Shown: in pieces, positions 1 to 13,000 of the stretch | Position numbering within the stretch: the stretch's first letter is position 1 | Layout of the letters: each line of letters begins with the position of its first letter | Notes under the pieces: generated by a model | Seen by the model: only the letters and a program-made list of their open reading frames with translations | Told to the model about the DNA's origin: nothing | The model's database searches: none | Translations under genes and position numbers: made by a program | Source: Pseudorasbora parva | Taxonomy: Eukaryota; Chordata; Actinopteri; Cypriniformes; Gobionidae | Direction of reading: 5' to 3' | Length of the DNA: 64,000 nt | Assembly: GCF_024679245.1 (NCBI RefSeq) | Contig: NC_090174.1 | Location: 48,695,974 to 48,759,973, forward strand

Positions 1-150
1 AATACAAAATACTCAAGTTAAAATCAGATAGCCTACTCTAAGACTTTTACTCACTTGGTGACTTGTACGTTGAAATGGAGTTATTTTCGCTGTAAGGTAT
101 CTGCACTTTTCCTTGAGTGGTTTTCAGGTATCTTTACACCTCTGCTAATC
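1..150. repeat. decayed dispersed repeat end
   Basis: The sequence resembles the end of a cyprinid DNA element in which 'tactcaag' and 'tttacacctctg' motifs recur. It is cut by the window edge and the family is not named. Confidence 0.3.
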
Positions 151-1400
151 TATAGGCTAACGGTGCACAGTGCCATGCACACAAATACAAAACAGCACCA
201 CGTTAACACACACGGCACTAAAATAATGTAATAAATACAATATTAATGTAACAACATAAGATGTCAAATGAATATACATAACTAACAAAAATAATATGAT
301 TTTAATTTCAATAAATGCGATGTATTGTTTAATTTAAAATAACATTGTATGGTAACTTGACCAAATTACAGGTTTTTATATAGCCTTTTCACATAGTTTT
401 TGCTTTAACATAAACTTTGCAAATAGTGCAGTCTAATAGCTGCTGCTGAGGCACATACGGTCTTTAGGACCCAGCGTTGTTCTTTTGGGAGCGTCTTTTT
501 GTCCGTTGCAAGTACGCATTGATTGTAACCATTGTGACTTCGCGATTTACCATCTGTAGTGTCCCATGTGGTTCAAGTCAATTAACGACACCAGCCGGAT
601 CACTTCCCACAGGATTTGAAACCTATATTTCAAAATTCAAAAAGTTTACTGAAGTTATGTTTAAAGAAAAATAGGAAATGATTAAATTATGAAGAACTGT
701 GGAAATTATATTCTTGTTGTTGCCTTGAATGTATTCTGGATTCCTTTCTCCACTATTACCCACTTACACAAATAGCATATTAAACGGTGATCTTACTATT
801 ACTAATCACAATAATACCTGTAATTATAAGCAGCACCATGATCATTAGATATGCGCGTGCACGTGGTTTGTTTTACTCAGCATTTCTAGGTTACAAATAA
901 AATACTGTAAACGATTTTTAAAACACTTTATGGGACATCAATATCATCATTTGCCGTCTTTCGTATTTATTTCACACACAGGAGAGCTATTAACTCACGG
1001 CATGATATTACATTTTCAACCAGGGGGCGAACCTGTCATATCTGTGTGAGATCTGTCATGTCCAGCGCGCGCCACTCTGTGCGTTTTTCCCGCCGCAGTG
1101 TAACCAAAACGACGCGGCTTCAAAGGCGGTTAAAACACGAGCAGTAGACTGAACTACAGCTCTTCCTAGGACAGAATATCACACAGAACCGCACGGAGAG
1201 GATGTGTCTTTTTTAAAGGTCTGTTTAGAAAATAAGGCTCCTACATATAACGTTAGGCTATATAGGTGAACAATAATATCAGGAATTGGCATTTGTGTTA
1301 TTTAACGTTGCCTATGGCTACAGGGGAACATGGAAATCACTGCTGAATCCGTTACAGGTCTCTGCATTGTTGGAGTTTATATCAGTTTTCTCCGAGTTTA
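1..1400. other. foxn4 5' flank, non-coding
   Basis: No gene is visible here. The first 150 bases look like a decayed dispersed-repeat end, with a Tc/hAT-like pattern of 'actcaagt' and 'ggtatctttacacctctg'; the family is uncertain. From about 1050 to 1140 the DNA becomes GC- and CpG-richer. That stretch holds an E2F-type site (TTTCCCGC, 1086-1093) and a GACGC motif at 1111-1115, the core recognised by FOXN1/4-class forkheads. It is the likely proximal promoter side of foxn4. Confidence 0.5.
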
Positions 1401-1415
1401 TAGGAATTTATAGTC

Positions 1416-1424
1416 TATATAAAA
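1416..1424 (+). promoter_or_regulatory. foxn4: candidate TATA box of foxn4
   Basis: TATATAAAA lies about 480 bases upstream of the first clear donor of the gene (1899/1900). If it is used, transcription would start near 1446-1452. The motif is short and the region AT-rich, so this is a suggestion only. Confidence 0.3.
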
Positions 1425-1449
1425 CGATGCCTGCCGTAGAAACTGAGGA

Positions 1450-1899
1450 TTTGGTCTAAACGCTCAGCTTTATGTTTCTATTTTTTGTTTGTGGATAAGA
1501 AGTTGCACCGGACTTGGAAAAAAAAACGCACCTGTGGACTAAGTTACTGCACAAAGAAAACACGGAAGAAAACACAAGTCTCCGAGGAAGAAAAGTATTG
1601 ATTCAATTAAAAACACTGGAAACCAGTAGGTGAGATGCTCTGACAGATAATCTGCTTGATTGTGGAGGCAAGGCAACAACAGCTGTCAGTCAGAGCACGA
1701 GACCCCCTCCCTTCGTCACGGCTCGCGCTGCGTGTGCACACAGTGCGCATGACCGTCGCGAGCGAACCGCACAGACGAGGGAAATTTAAAAAACGGTTTT
1801 TTCTTGTGGGACAACAAGTGCCCCGACCAACAGTAGAGCTTTTCTCCGTCTCGTTACCCAAGATTTTCTATATCCCAGAACAACTTCAACAGAAACGAG
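1450..1899 (+). other. foxn4: probable non-coding first exon of foxn4
   Basis: The strong donor ACGAG|GTAAGA at 1899/1900 ends a stretch of moderate GC content. The next plausible acceptor (tttttttacatcgcag) ends at 2389, just before the coding start exon. The exon start is uncertain and depends on the weak TATA candidate. A 94-codon open frame covering 1656-1940 runs through the donor, resembles nothing I recognise and is probably chance. Confidence 0.45.
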
Positions 1900-2389
1900 G
1901 TAAGATTCCGTTTATCTCGTGTTTTATTAGTCATTTTTAAATAACTTAAGTCAAGAGGCTGCGCACCTGTTTCGGACTGACATTTTATACAGCCTGAACA
2001 TTGATGTCTGACGTAAATGTCTGCCTTTAATAATCACCTGGTGTTTTGAAGAACAACTACAAACAGTTTCTCGTCTATGTGTTTTCTGTTAAATACAACA
2101 TTTAAGATTTAATATTGAAACGCTAGCAGACTGACAGGTAACGTTAACGGTGACTGATGACGTCTGATGATTAGTCAACAAAACAAACGTCAAAAGTAGT
2201 GATATATATTTTCTTTTTTAAATATTAAAATGTACTATTCTCTCTTTTCCCCCTTTCTTGCTCAGTTATAGTGTCTTTAGTTTTTGTTGGGCATCGCCTA
2301 TTTTATTAATATTCACAAATTAATGTGTTCTTATGTGGCCATGTGATTAACTCGAGTCAGATTATTGTTGTTGTTTTTTTACATCGCAG

Positions 2390-2452
2390 ATGATGAAAAA
2401 GTCATATATTTGTACTATTTGTATTTTCTTTGGACCAAATGCACATTTATAA
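2390..2452 (+). other. foxn4: possible upstream ORF in foxn4 5' UTR
   Basis: If the acceptor ending at 2389 is used, the exon opens directly with ATGATG and encodes a 20-residue frame ending TAA, 53 bases before the Foxn4 ATG and out of frame with it. A uORF here could reduce translation. An alternative acceptor (ctgcaaaag, ending at 2505) directly before the Foxn4 ATG would remove it. Confidence 0.35.
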
Positions 2453-2505
2453 AAATAACTTTTATTCTGTATTTTGCATGGTTCATTTACTTTTATCTGC
2501 AAAAG

Positions 2506-3792
2506 ATGATTGAAAGTGGAATTACAAGCAGGATGTCTGGGATTCATGAAAACCCTGGACAAAGTCACCACACCTCCGCACAAGACTACAGGTAGGGGGT
2601 GATTTCCTTTGATGGCTGAACCCATTGCTTTTGAACCTTGAGCAGATTAGAGAATAAAAAGATAATTTAGGGAAGAAGAAGAGCGCTGCTAATCTTAATA
2701 CAATCTCCACCTTCCCTATTCTGTAAAATAAAAGTGTGATTTGAGAGGCAGGGAATTGGGGTTTGTGGAATAAGAAAGGAGCGAGAGAATACATCATCTT
2801 TGCTCTGAATGGATCTGTCAGAAAGCATCAGCTCTGTTTACACGCCCGCTGTCGGCACACGGAGGGATTGAGTACCTTGAAGGGGGCCCCCACGGGTCAC
2901 CAAGGAGAAGTGGCTCCCAATTAGAATGTAAACGAGGGCGACTTGAGCTGTGATAAACCGTGACTGTGTGTGCCCGCCTCCCCCTTTCTGTGGGACACGT
3001 AATGGTTTGCATCAATGAGCAAATAAAATCATTTTTTCTTTCACTTGTATAACCGCACCCTAATGACCGTAAACCGTCCAATACATAGCTGGGTTTACAA
3101 TTGCACTTCAGAAATGCTAATAAGTACAAGGATGCAGGCCCTATTTTGTTGACGATCCTAAATTTGAGTTTATGAGGCATGTTATGAATTCTTTCCAAAA
3201 TAAAGCCCCTACCCCTTCCAATTACTGAAGCACAGTTTTTAAAAGAGTACTATAATGAATACTGTTATTATTATTTTGTTCCTTTATTATATCTGTGCAT
3301 CAATAGAATATAAGTCAATCTCAGATCTGCGGTGTAAGATGACATTTTCTCAACTGAGATGTTTCTGAAGTTACAGTGCAGCCATTGTCTGGCAATACAA
3401 CAAGTGGATGCTCTTGGCAACATTAAATTGTCGGCTGTAGTCATGTCAAAATCAGTTTTAGACCTGTTGGATCTCTTAGGCTTTGTGTGAAGGATTTTAC
3501 ACACTTAATTTAAAATACTACAACATTTATATAATATTATGTAAATAATAAAAAATATATAGATATCATAAAATATAATCAATAATGCTGGCAATCGATT
3601 AATCACATTTAAAATGTGTGTACTGTGTGTAATTATTATGTCTATATAAATACACAAACATTCATGTATTTATTAAGGAAAATATGTTATATTTATATAT
3701 AAAATATTTAATATGTAAGAGATATATATATATGTATATATATATATACACACGCACACACACACACACCATGTATATATTTAAGAAATATT

Positions 3793-3850
<58 letters not shown>

Positions 3851-3873
3851 AATATTTCTTAAATATATACATG

Positions 3874-3909
<36 letters not shown>

Positions 3910-6900
3910 TATGTAAACACTAACTTTTATTTTGGATGGGATTAATAGAGATTAATCAATTGCCCAGCACTATTCAACGATGCAAAAAATTAGGGAGTTT
4001 AACAATTATTGTGTCAAACAATTTAACTTTAATTTAAACAAGCTTTCAGCAGACACGTACAGGGTTTTGTTTAAACAAATGTTGTTGAAAACAAATCTTT
4101 AAATGCTAAATAACACTTTTGAAATGATTTAGGTGAATATTGGCTTACAAAACTAACACTGAGGAAACCGATAATTTAAAGAAATTAAGCTATTAAATGG
4201 AAGGGCAGAGACATCCAAATGAATTCCATTAAAGATAAGACTCAACAGAAAAAGACTGATTAACAACACTCATCAGAAAGATGCAGGTCTGATAAAGCCA
4301 GGTGTTAAACTGTCCCTTTGCAAGGTGTCTTTTTCATGTCTTTGTATTGGGACAGGCATTAGGAAGACATTTCAAAGCGCACAGCTGTAGTGTTGACACG
4401 TTGGTGTCTAAGGTTTCATATTTGCGAGTGTGTCTGTGTGGGTGTGTATAAAGGATAATTATTCAGAAGCTCTAAACTGGAGCAACCAGGGTGCTCAAGG
4501 CCACGTCCCTAAGTTCTTCCTTCAATGCTGTAATTTATTCAGGTGGCAGACTGTGTGTGCAGTGTGGCTTGACCTCCAACTCCTTCAACTACCCCCTCCC
4601 AGCTACCCCCCTTAGGTACTGTCTGATGCCTCCAGGCGGGGGGGATGGGGCAGAAGGGGACAGGGGTTGGGTGGAAAGGGACAGGGAAACAGATGGCATC
4701 CTATTTTTCTCTGTTGTGTGAGGCCTGTCATTCCAGTAGATTAATGCAAGGGGTTGGTTAAAAAAAACGGTAAAGACAATCAAGGAAGGGTTTTGGGGGG
4801 GGTGTGTGCTGGGAACAATAGAGCCACGTGCCGCTGTGCAGATTTGTCGTTTGGGACACAATAGGTGATCATTTTTCAATGGGGCTGGACCAACTGTTGC
4901 AGGCAACGTGTGCCACATACCCATGTTTCAAATGATCTCATGCGTTGTTTACATATGATTCAACCAATGACAGTGAAGAAGGCACTGGTCACCTGACCAA
5001 TGTTAGAGGTTGGTTTAATAGAGAGGGGGGCACTGAAGTGTCCAGACACACAAAATAACTGAAAAGTGAGGGTTGTCATAGCGACCCCAATTATTGGACT
5101 GAATAGCGAGTTTGCAGGGAAGTCTAGAGAGAATTCAAGAGGGTTTCTCTGCTTTCTTGATACTTAGTGGAAATGAAGAAATAGCCGAGCAAATAACCCT
5201 GCCTGCACTGGATTAGATCAGAGGATGAAAGTATTTTTTATTTCTATTCCCTAACAATTGATTTAAAAAAAAGACTTGCGTATTTTGTATCTATTTAAGA
5301 GAACTTAGAAAATAAGAAAACAATAAAAAAAATAATACAGTTTAATATTAGCAATGACCATTAGAAGCATTTAAGAAAACTAACTCCAGTTGAACAGTTC
5401 AAGAGCATTTCTGTGCTACAGTTATTGTCTTGTTTTATTCATATTTGTGTTTCAGTACTGAGTGCTATACTATGTTTTAGCAGACTCCTGACTACCGACC
5501 CTTCACAGCTGAAGGACGAGCTGCCCGGTGATCTTCAGTCCCTGTCCTGGCTCACCTCTGTAGACGTTCCCCGGCTGCAGCAGATAGGGGGTGGTCGGCC
5601 CGACTTCGCCAGCTCTGCTCAGAACAGCCTACTGGAGCGGCAAACAGGTCAGGAGATTTATACACTATGTATACAATTAGTGTGAACAGAGGAAAAGATG
5701 GCCGTAAAAAAATTGTCATTTTAGCTTTAACCAATGAAAATTCATTATTAATTAAATGCTGTTATTTATTCGTATTTGTTTATTTGTTTGGTGTCAATTT
5801 TATTTCTTTAATTTTAAAGTAATTGTAAAGTTAATGTATATATTTTATAACATGTTTCCATTTTGTGTTCACTCTGACGTTGTCTACCTTTAGCTTTAGG
5901 CTTAGTTTCTTGACCCAATTTATTTTAAAAATGTTGTGGATTAAATCCCCATTTGTAAACCAAATACTCACACTTTGTTAAATCTCACAGCTCAGCTGAA
6001 TAGCATGACAGTAGCAGGAGGAGCAGGATCTGCGATTCATCTACAAGGTGAAATGCAGCACAGCCCTCTGGCCATCAACAGCGTGAGTGAGGACTACATA
6101 TACAACCAGGATCAATCAGAACTTAACAAGCATTTGCAATTGAGCTAAAAGAACCGTGTGTTAACGGATTTGTTCTGTTGTTTTTGTAGATGCCGCAGTT
6201 TTCCCCTGGGTTTCCTTGTGCCACATCAGTGTACCAAACCACCCCTCAGCAAGTGCTCACTTTCACTCAGGCAAACCAACAGGTTGGTTCAGTATTTTGT
6301 ATGATTTGTAAAGACTGCTCAAAACAGTAATATTCAAAAAATTATATAACATAATTTTTTTTGTTATATTCCTTAGTGTTCTCCTGGTGGACTTTATGGA
6401 AACTACAACAGCCAGAGTCTGTTTCCTCAGCCCCGTATTACTGCTCACAACCAGGACATGCAGCCCAAGACTTTCCCTAAACCCATCTATTCTTACAGGT
6501 GACTTAAAGTTCACTGTGACAACCTCTGAAAAACATAATTATTTGGAAAGGGAATAAGATTTAATTTTATTTCAAGTTGACTACATTTAATTTCATCTAT
6601 TTTCAGCTGTCTGATTGCCATGGCTTTAAAGAACAGCAAAACCGGCAGCCTTCCTGTTAGTGAGATCTACAGCTTTATGAAAGAGCACTTCCCTTATTTC
6701 AAGGTGAGGGATTTATGTAAAAGCACACTGGAAAATAATTGGACAGAGCCAACACGCCATGGAATCAAATAAATCTTACTTACAGTATATCGTCAATAAC
6801 TATGTTTCACAGACAGCACCTGATGGATGGAAGAACTCTGTACGCCACAACCTGTCCTTGAACAAGTGCTTTGAGAAGGTGGAGAACAAGATGAGTGGTT

Positions 6901-8212
6901 CCTCTAGAAAAGGCTGCCTTTGGGCACTCAATCCTGCAAAGATCGACAAGATGGAGGAAGAGATGCAGAAATGGAAACGCAAAGATCTCCCAGCCATCCG
7001 TCGCAGCATGGCCAACCCAGGTCTCGAATCTCGTGACTATTATCAGTGCTAGGCAATTTCATCTTGTATTGACAGCTTTATAATATGTTCTACTACTAGA
7101 CACTTTTGTTGTTTATACTGGTATTCCGGTCACCAAGCCATATCTATGTACAAGAATATCATAGACTTCAGTGTGGTTTCTTTTGTCTTTGGGCAATACA
7201 CAATAACCCAGAACACCCTTGAAAACACAGAAATGGAATACACTACATATATTCAAGTCACTCCAAACACAAGACACTAGGAGATGCATAATGAGTGAAT
7301 ACAATGCGTTTCTAAAATCTACTCAAAATATCAAACATGTTTGATATTTTCCGACTGGATAAAATCATAGTCTGAACCCATCATACATTATGTGATTTTT
7401 AGTGAATTTGCAGATAAATCCAATTAAACAACGTCATTTACATTTTCCTGTTTTGTTACTTGCTTTTACTAGATGAATTAGACAAACTCATTACAGACAG
7501 ACCGGAGAGTTGCAGACAGAAGTGTGTTGATACTGGCATGACTCGCTTGCCCAGCTGCCCACCAGGACAGACCCTTCCGTTAGCAGCTCAGATGCAGCCC
7601 CAGCCAGTGGTCACTCTGTCTCTACAGTGTCTCCCCATGCACCAGCACCTTCAACTGCAGATCCAGAATCAGTCTCGCTTGGCTCCAGCCTCCCCTGCTC
7701 CTGCTCAGACACCCCCACTTCACACAATGCCAGACTTGACAAACAGCTCCCGCCCCCAGCATCCAGCCAAGCAACACAGCGACTTTTACACGATTCACAC
7801 CGACATGAATTCAGAGGTGGATGCACTAGACCCAAGTATTATGGACTTCACATGGCAAGGTATGTGTTAACTAGAGAATGGTCAACTAGTGTATTGAAAG
7901 CCATTGGATGTTTCTCCACTCGAGTCTGATCTGATCTAAGAGGCTTATTTTATGATTACAGGTAACCTGTGGGAGGAGATGAAGGATGACAGCTTTAACC
8001 TGGAGGCATTAGGTACTCTCAGTAACTCCCCACTTCGGCTGTCTGACTGTGACCTGGACACTGGCAGTGTCACGCCTGTGTCCAATGCAGGAGGACTGCC
8101 TTACCCAGACCTGCAGGTGACAGGCCTCTACTCTTCATACTCGGCCATTGATGCTCTTTCTAACCAGTACATGAACACACAAGGAGGAACAAAGCCTATC
8201 GTTTTGCTTTAA
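2506..8212 (+). CDS. foxn4: Foxn4, forkhead box N4 transcription factor
   Basis: Nuclear winged-helix transcription factor, known in vertebrates for specifying amacrine and horizontal retinal cells and V2b spinal interneurons. Coding exons with GT-AG borders and matching phase are 2506-2591, 5484-5647, 5991-6082, 6190-6282, 6377-6498, 6607-6703, 6813-7020, 7473-7859 and 7962-8212, giving 1,500 nt and 499 residues, close to the roughly 520 of mammalian FOXN4. The start [12 protein letters not shown] matches the family N-terminus. The conserved block [18 protein letters not shown] is in the second exon. The forkhead domain spans about residues 180-275, from [18 protein letters not shown] across three exons; helix 3 is [15 protein letters not shown]. 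The acidic C-terminal activation region contains [16 protein letters not shown] and NLWEEMKDD and ends KPIVLL. The gene converges with acacb, as in human. Confidence in identity is high; only the 5' UTR is open. Confidence 0.96.
3732..3908. repeat. imperfect palindrome built on TA and CA/TG microsatellites
   Basis: Within foxn4 intron 2 the left arm reads (CA)n, CCATGTATATATTTAAGAAA, TATTTGCATA, then (TA)n. The right arm repeats this in reverse complement, running through TATGCAAATATTTCTTAAAT to (TG)n. The centre is near 3821 in a TA tract. Such a tract can extrude a cruciform or form a hairpin RNA. Confidence 0.85.
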
Positions 8213-8825
8213 TCGCACGCACAAGCTAAAGCTTTACTCCGCAGGATCCATAAAGCTTTTCAATCCTATAGCCTTTATGGTGATGTAACAGTGTTCGTGG
8301 TGCAATTTGCATTGACTATATTGATTGCATTAAATGCACTGGATTTTAAAAGGACCAAATAAGCAATTATGTTTTTTACAGAATTTGCATGGTGAGAGAG
8401 TGATTTATAAGGGATTTTCTAGAACAGTCCAGTGCAGATCGCAATATTAGCATTGTGGCCAAGCATCGTCATAAGTAACTACAGTGCTGCTCTCATTATA
8501 AACATAATGCAAATTGCTAGTTATCACAACACTGAAGAAACAAAGAAAAAAAATAATGGGAATTATGATTTTGGGGTTGTTGCCAAGCTTTTTTTTTCTG
8601 TTCCATGAAAGAAACTTGTTTTCTTCTCATTTTGTCCATTTAATTGTTAGCCTTGTAACTGTAGTTGTGTGTCTTTTGTTGTACTGTAATAGACACCGTA
8701 TCTGCTCTTTTAATGTTTGTTTATTTATATTTATGAAAAGAGCTGAAATGGTGACATGAATCATTTTTTATTGTACATATCTAAATATTTCAAATGCAAG
8801 CAATAAAATTTCACATTCAGATTGA
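8213..8825 (+). other. foxn4: foxn4 3' UTR
   Basis: About 610 bases follow the stop codon before the first canonical AATAAA (8802-8807). The stretch is AT-rich, has no other coding signal and fits a normal 3' UTR. Confidence 0.6.
8802..8807 (+). terminator. foxn4: poly(A) signal of foxn4
   Basis: Canonical AATAAA, 590 bases past the stop codon, with a cleavage site expected near 8820-8830. It is the first canonical signal downstream of the gene. Confidence 0.6.
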
Positions 8826-9044
8826 AAGATGCATTCATGCTTTCATTCTCAACTTGGACAAAATGTTCTTAACACCTGACAAAGATTTCTGCTGCACATA
8901 CGTGACAAACATACAGCATGCATAGACTATACTGCAAGGTGGCTTTTAATTTAAGTAATATATTGCTTAACCTGTGTATATTTATAAGAGTAAGATAAAT
9001 ATTAATTGAAAAATGACTACAACACCAAGATGAAAACACATTAT

Positions 9045-9050
9045 TTTATT
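9045..9050 (-). terminator. acacb: candidate poly(A) signal of acacb
   Basis: TTTATT on the plus strand gives AATAAA on the minus strand, about 1,020 bases past the acacb stop. It is the only canonical signal I found between the stop and the foxn4 3' end, and it implies a 3' UTR of about 1.04 kb. Confidence 0.4.
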
Positions 9051-10069
9051 CATAATTATGAATTTCATTTAATCCCGATATAAAGTCAACTAAGACAGTC
9101 AGGGACTCGATTAGAGTTCAGGCTCTAGACTTATTCTGACTTGTACGTTTTACAAAGCACAGAAAAACGATTAAAGGCAACCAATCTGATCAAGAAGACT
9201 TTAATCAGAACTATCAGTTGAGCATGGTACAGCAAGTAGGTACATATTTATCCATTTATATAACCAGCACATGATTAATATGAACAGAAGAATTATTTGC
9301 AGTCAAGTGAAAAAAACTAAATAAACAACCACGATTCAAGCCATTAAAACATAAAGTGGCTGTGATATTGATAATGCTTTATAATAACTTTATGACATAA
9401 TACATCAGATTAGTTATGAATTGAAATGTAATGACATTTGTAGCATTTTGAATGTACATTAAGAATTAAGCATTACAGTATATATTGTACTGTATGTTAT
9501 TAGAAATAAAAATTATTATGAAGAATTACCCTGGTATTTACACAGTGATTCTATTTACGTATAATACTGTTACTTTACTCTAATAATAGAGATTAACTCC
9601 ATTTGTTCTGCTTAATATTTGTTGCATATATTCCTGAGGAAGTGCCATACAGCATGAATGTGCGCTTAGAGCATTGGCGATTCCCTAAAATAATCTAATA
9701 TATAGTCTTTTCCACTTATTGTACATTCATATGTCGATTATACCCACAAAATTGACACAAAAGGCACAAACGTGAATATATAAATACTATATAGTGGTTT
9801 CCCTCTCTTGAGAGTGAGTTTAAAGTAATACTCTGGTGCCATTGTGAGAAATGTTTCTCCTAACGTGATCACTGTGAGTCACACACAAACAGTAACAGTA
9901 AGTGGGCTATGTGATTGCTGGACATTTTCGGTTGTGCTTTTAAGTCTACTGACTAATGCGTGGATCCAAAATATTTTTAAAGTTCTTAAGCGTTATTGTT
10001 TAATTCTACTACTGATTCTCAAAAGACACGTCCTCGCTGTGTAGATTCATTTAAATGGCATGTATGTGA

Positions 10070-13000
10070 TCAGCTGGCGGTGGAGTTGTCCATGGTGGCC
10101 AGCAGGTGGCAGACTTTGGCTCGCTGTGAGGGAGTGATGTTCTGCGCCATGTGGATGATGCAGTCCATAGTCACCTCTGGGTTGTCTTGGACTAAGCTAA
10201 ACATATAGTGCAGGAAAAGTCATTGAGAAAATTGCTTTACGGGTATTTCAGTCTCCAGCTTTAAAAAAGATCTGCTGTTACAACACTGACTGATTTCCAC
10301 TTAGTTGGTCATTGTGTTAGTGGTAAATTTGATGTGGAATTCACCTGGTACTTTACAACAGCTACCGGTTTGCTAGATTTAGGAATCGTATAAGATTTGA
10401 GAAATGTAAACCCCTGAATGATGTTACTGTTCAAAGGTAATTTTTAGGGTTTTTAATTATACTTTTAGTCTGAAGCAACATTAAATTAATCAAAAGTAAC
10501 AATAAAGTTACAAATAACTATTTTTTATCAACAACAAACTATTTTCTAATCCTGAAAAAACTATCTTTTCCATAAAAATATTATGAAGCACAACTGTTTT
10601 CAACATTGATAATAAAAAGTTATGTTTCTTGAAATCATCATAATAGAATGATTTCAGAAGGATCACATGAGTAATGATGCTGAAAATTTAGCATTTTTGC
10701 CATATATATTAATTAGATTTTAAAATATATTAAAATAGAGAACATATATTTTAAACTACACTACTAGTTCACAATATTACTGTTTTCACTGTATTTTTGA
10801 TCGAGTAAATGCAGTCTAGGTGAGCATAGGAGTGCTACTGTGTACATAAGTGCTACTGACTTAAACTTTTGAACGGTAGTGTATGATAATGCATCTAAAA
10901 ATTGCCTATCGAAGTGAGAGAAAATTACCTGCGGATGTGTTTGAGAGCGTAGTCCCTCTTTAAGCATTTGATGTTCTCTCTGATGACAGAACGTGTTCCA
11001 TCCTGCTGTGACAGATGGTTTTCCAGCCACTCTACCACCACTTTGTTATTGTCCCACAGATATGCCTAAAAGATCCCAATATCAAAGGATTACCGCACAT
11101 GAGATACATAACTGTTTCATGGTCAAGTTTGCACATTTTAGTAGTCTAGGTAGATGCATTTTAATCATGAAGCCACGTTATAAGAATTAGCAAATCTTGA
11201 CTACACTGTCCACCACTGTTATTTTAGTATAATTATAGTAATTATTAATACTGTGAATTAGCATTTCAACACTTTGTATATTGTTGTGAAAGCTTTAGTA
11301 TTTTTTTATACGTTTTTGTTTTTAAATATTTCTTTGTAACTTAAATTTTTATTTCAGTTTTAGTCCTTTTAGTACTTCAACTTGTTTTATTTCAAGGCAA
11401 TATTACTAGTTTGTTTTATTTTAGTATGTATATTATTTAATTTACTATTTTAATGACCAAAATCAATTTACAGACTATTTTTAAATAGTTTTATTTAACA
11501 ATAACAACACTGCTGTCCACTACTTGTAAAATCATTCCAGATCCTAAGTGGGAAATGATTTGAATCATACGTTAAGTTCCCTTACTTTTACAGCCCCCTC
11601 TGTCTCCACAAACCAGCGGCGCAACATGGACTGTATGTGTCCATTGCTCAGGTCTTGGTTGGCCTGCACGATCTCCCCCTTCACCACCTCCTCCAACAGC
11701 AGGCGCCGCAGACGCCAGTAAAAGAAAGATCTAGCGTTTTTCCAGTCCAGGATGTCCTAAAAACATTTGGTTTGGTTATTGTCAAAAATTTGAATGGCCA
11801 CTAGTACATGTCTTGCATGTGTCTGATCCACAGCTATGGGGAAATTATCTCCTCATGAAAGGGTGTACAGTCACATGGAGCCTTAAGTGCCAGATTTAAA
11901 AAAATAAAATAATTATGTTTATACCGTGATGACACCCTTTTCCTGCATCCTTCCAGGAGTGTCATGAAGGTCCACAAACTGCACTGCCACCTGGTGGTAG
12001 ATGGGAAGAAGGAACTCCTCTCTAGACTTCAGTTTGGCCTCCAAGTCTTTATGATCCTGGCTTGATAACTCCGGCTTGCCTACGTGGAGCACAAAAGTAA
12101 ACCAGGTGTGTCACAGGAAGTAGATATAGCCATTGAAAAACCATTTGTGTTGAAGTCTGATTAATTGCAGTACCGAGCTGCTCAGCCAGTTGAGAATATA
12201 CAGAATCAGTCCTTCTCATGGTCTTTAGCAGGTCTTTCTTTCTGAACTTTATCTCCACAGTGCCCTCGGCCTCCAGAACACCCCCTCTGAAGAGAAGACA
12301 GGAATCGAATAAGATCAGTGGGCTGAAAACTTTAGATTTAGGGCAGCCTGATCCAGGTGCATCTTTGTTCTTTAGTGTGTGCGTCAGTAGATCACATCAT
12401 GCGCTTTATTGGAATTGTGTTCATGCTAATTTGCCCCCATTAGTAAATGTGTCCCTTAGAGTGGTGAAGAGAAGCTGTATCGAAATGCTCACCTGCTCTC
12501 TCGATCTGCATAGAGCTCCATGTGTTGAAGGTTTATAGTGGGGTCAATAACGACCCATGATCCTCCTCTGAGCTCAGCATGAGGAGGGATGTAGACCAGT
12601 ACAGGCTGGCTGAACTCTCGCAGGGCATCCACGATGTAAGAACCAAACTTAAGCACCTGGTCATACATATCTGACATACAGAGCAATCAAGTTCAAAGAA
12701 AACACCTTCAAATACATTTCAAATGTTATTTTTTTAAAGCTGTATCTTATCCTCACCAAGGATGAAGTTTTTTGATCAAAAATACAGTACAAATGGTGTG
12801 ATATATTATTAGAATTCACATGATCGTTCAGAAATCATTTTAATATGCGGATTTGGTGCTCAAGAAATATTTCTCATTATCAATGTTGAAAGCATCCGAG
12901 ACTGAAACTTTTATTTTCAGGATTCTTTGAAGAATTTTAATTTTATTTAAAATACTTTTTTTTTGTAACAAGGTAAAAATCTAATTAAAGGTGGACTATT

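Noticed and set aside
1656..1940. 94-codon frame in the presumed foxn4 first exon
   Set aside because: It reads through the strong donor at 1899 and has no similarity to the Foxn4 N-terminus, which begins in the next exon.
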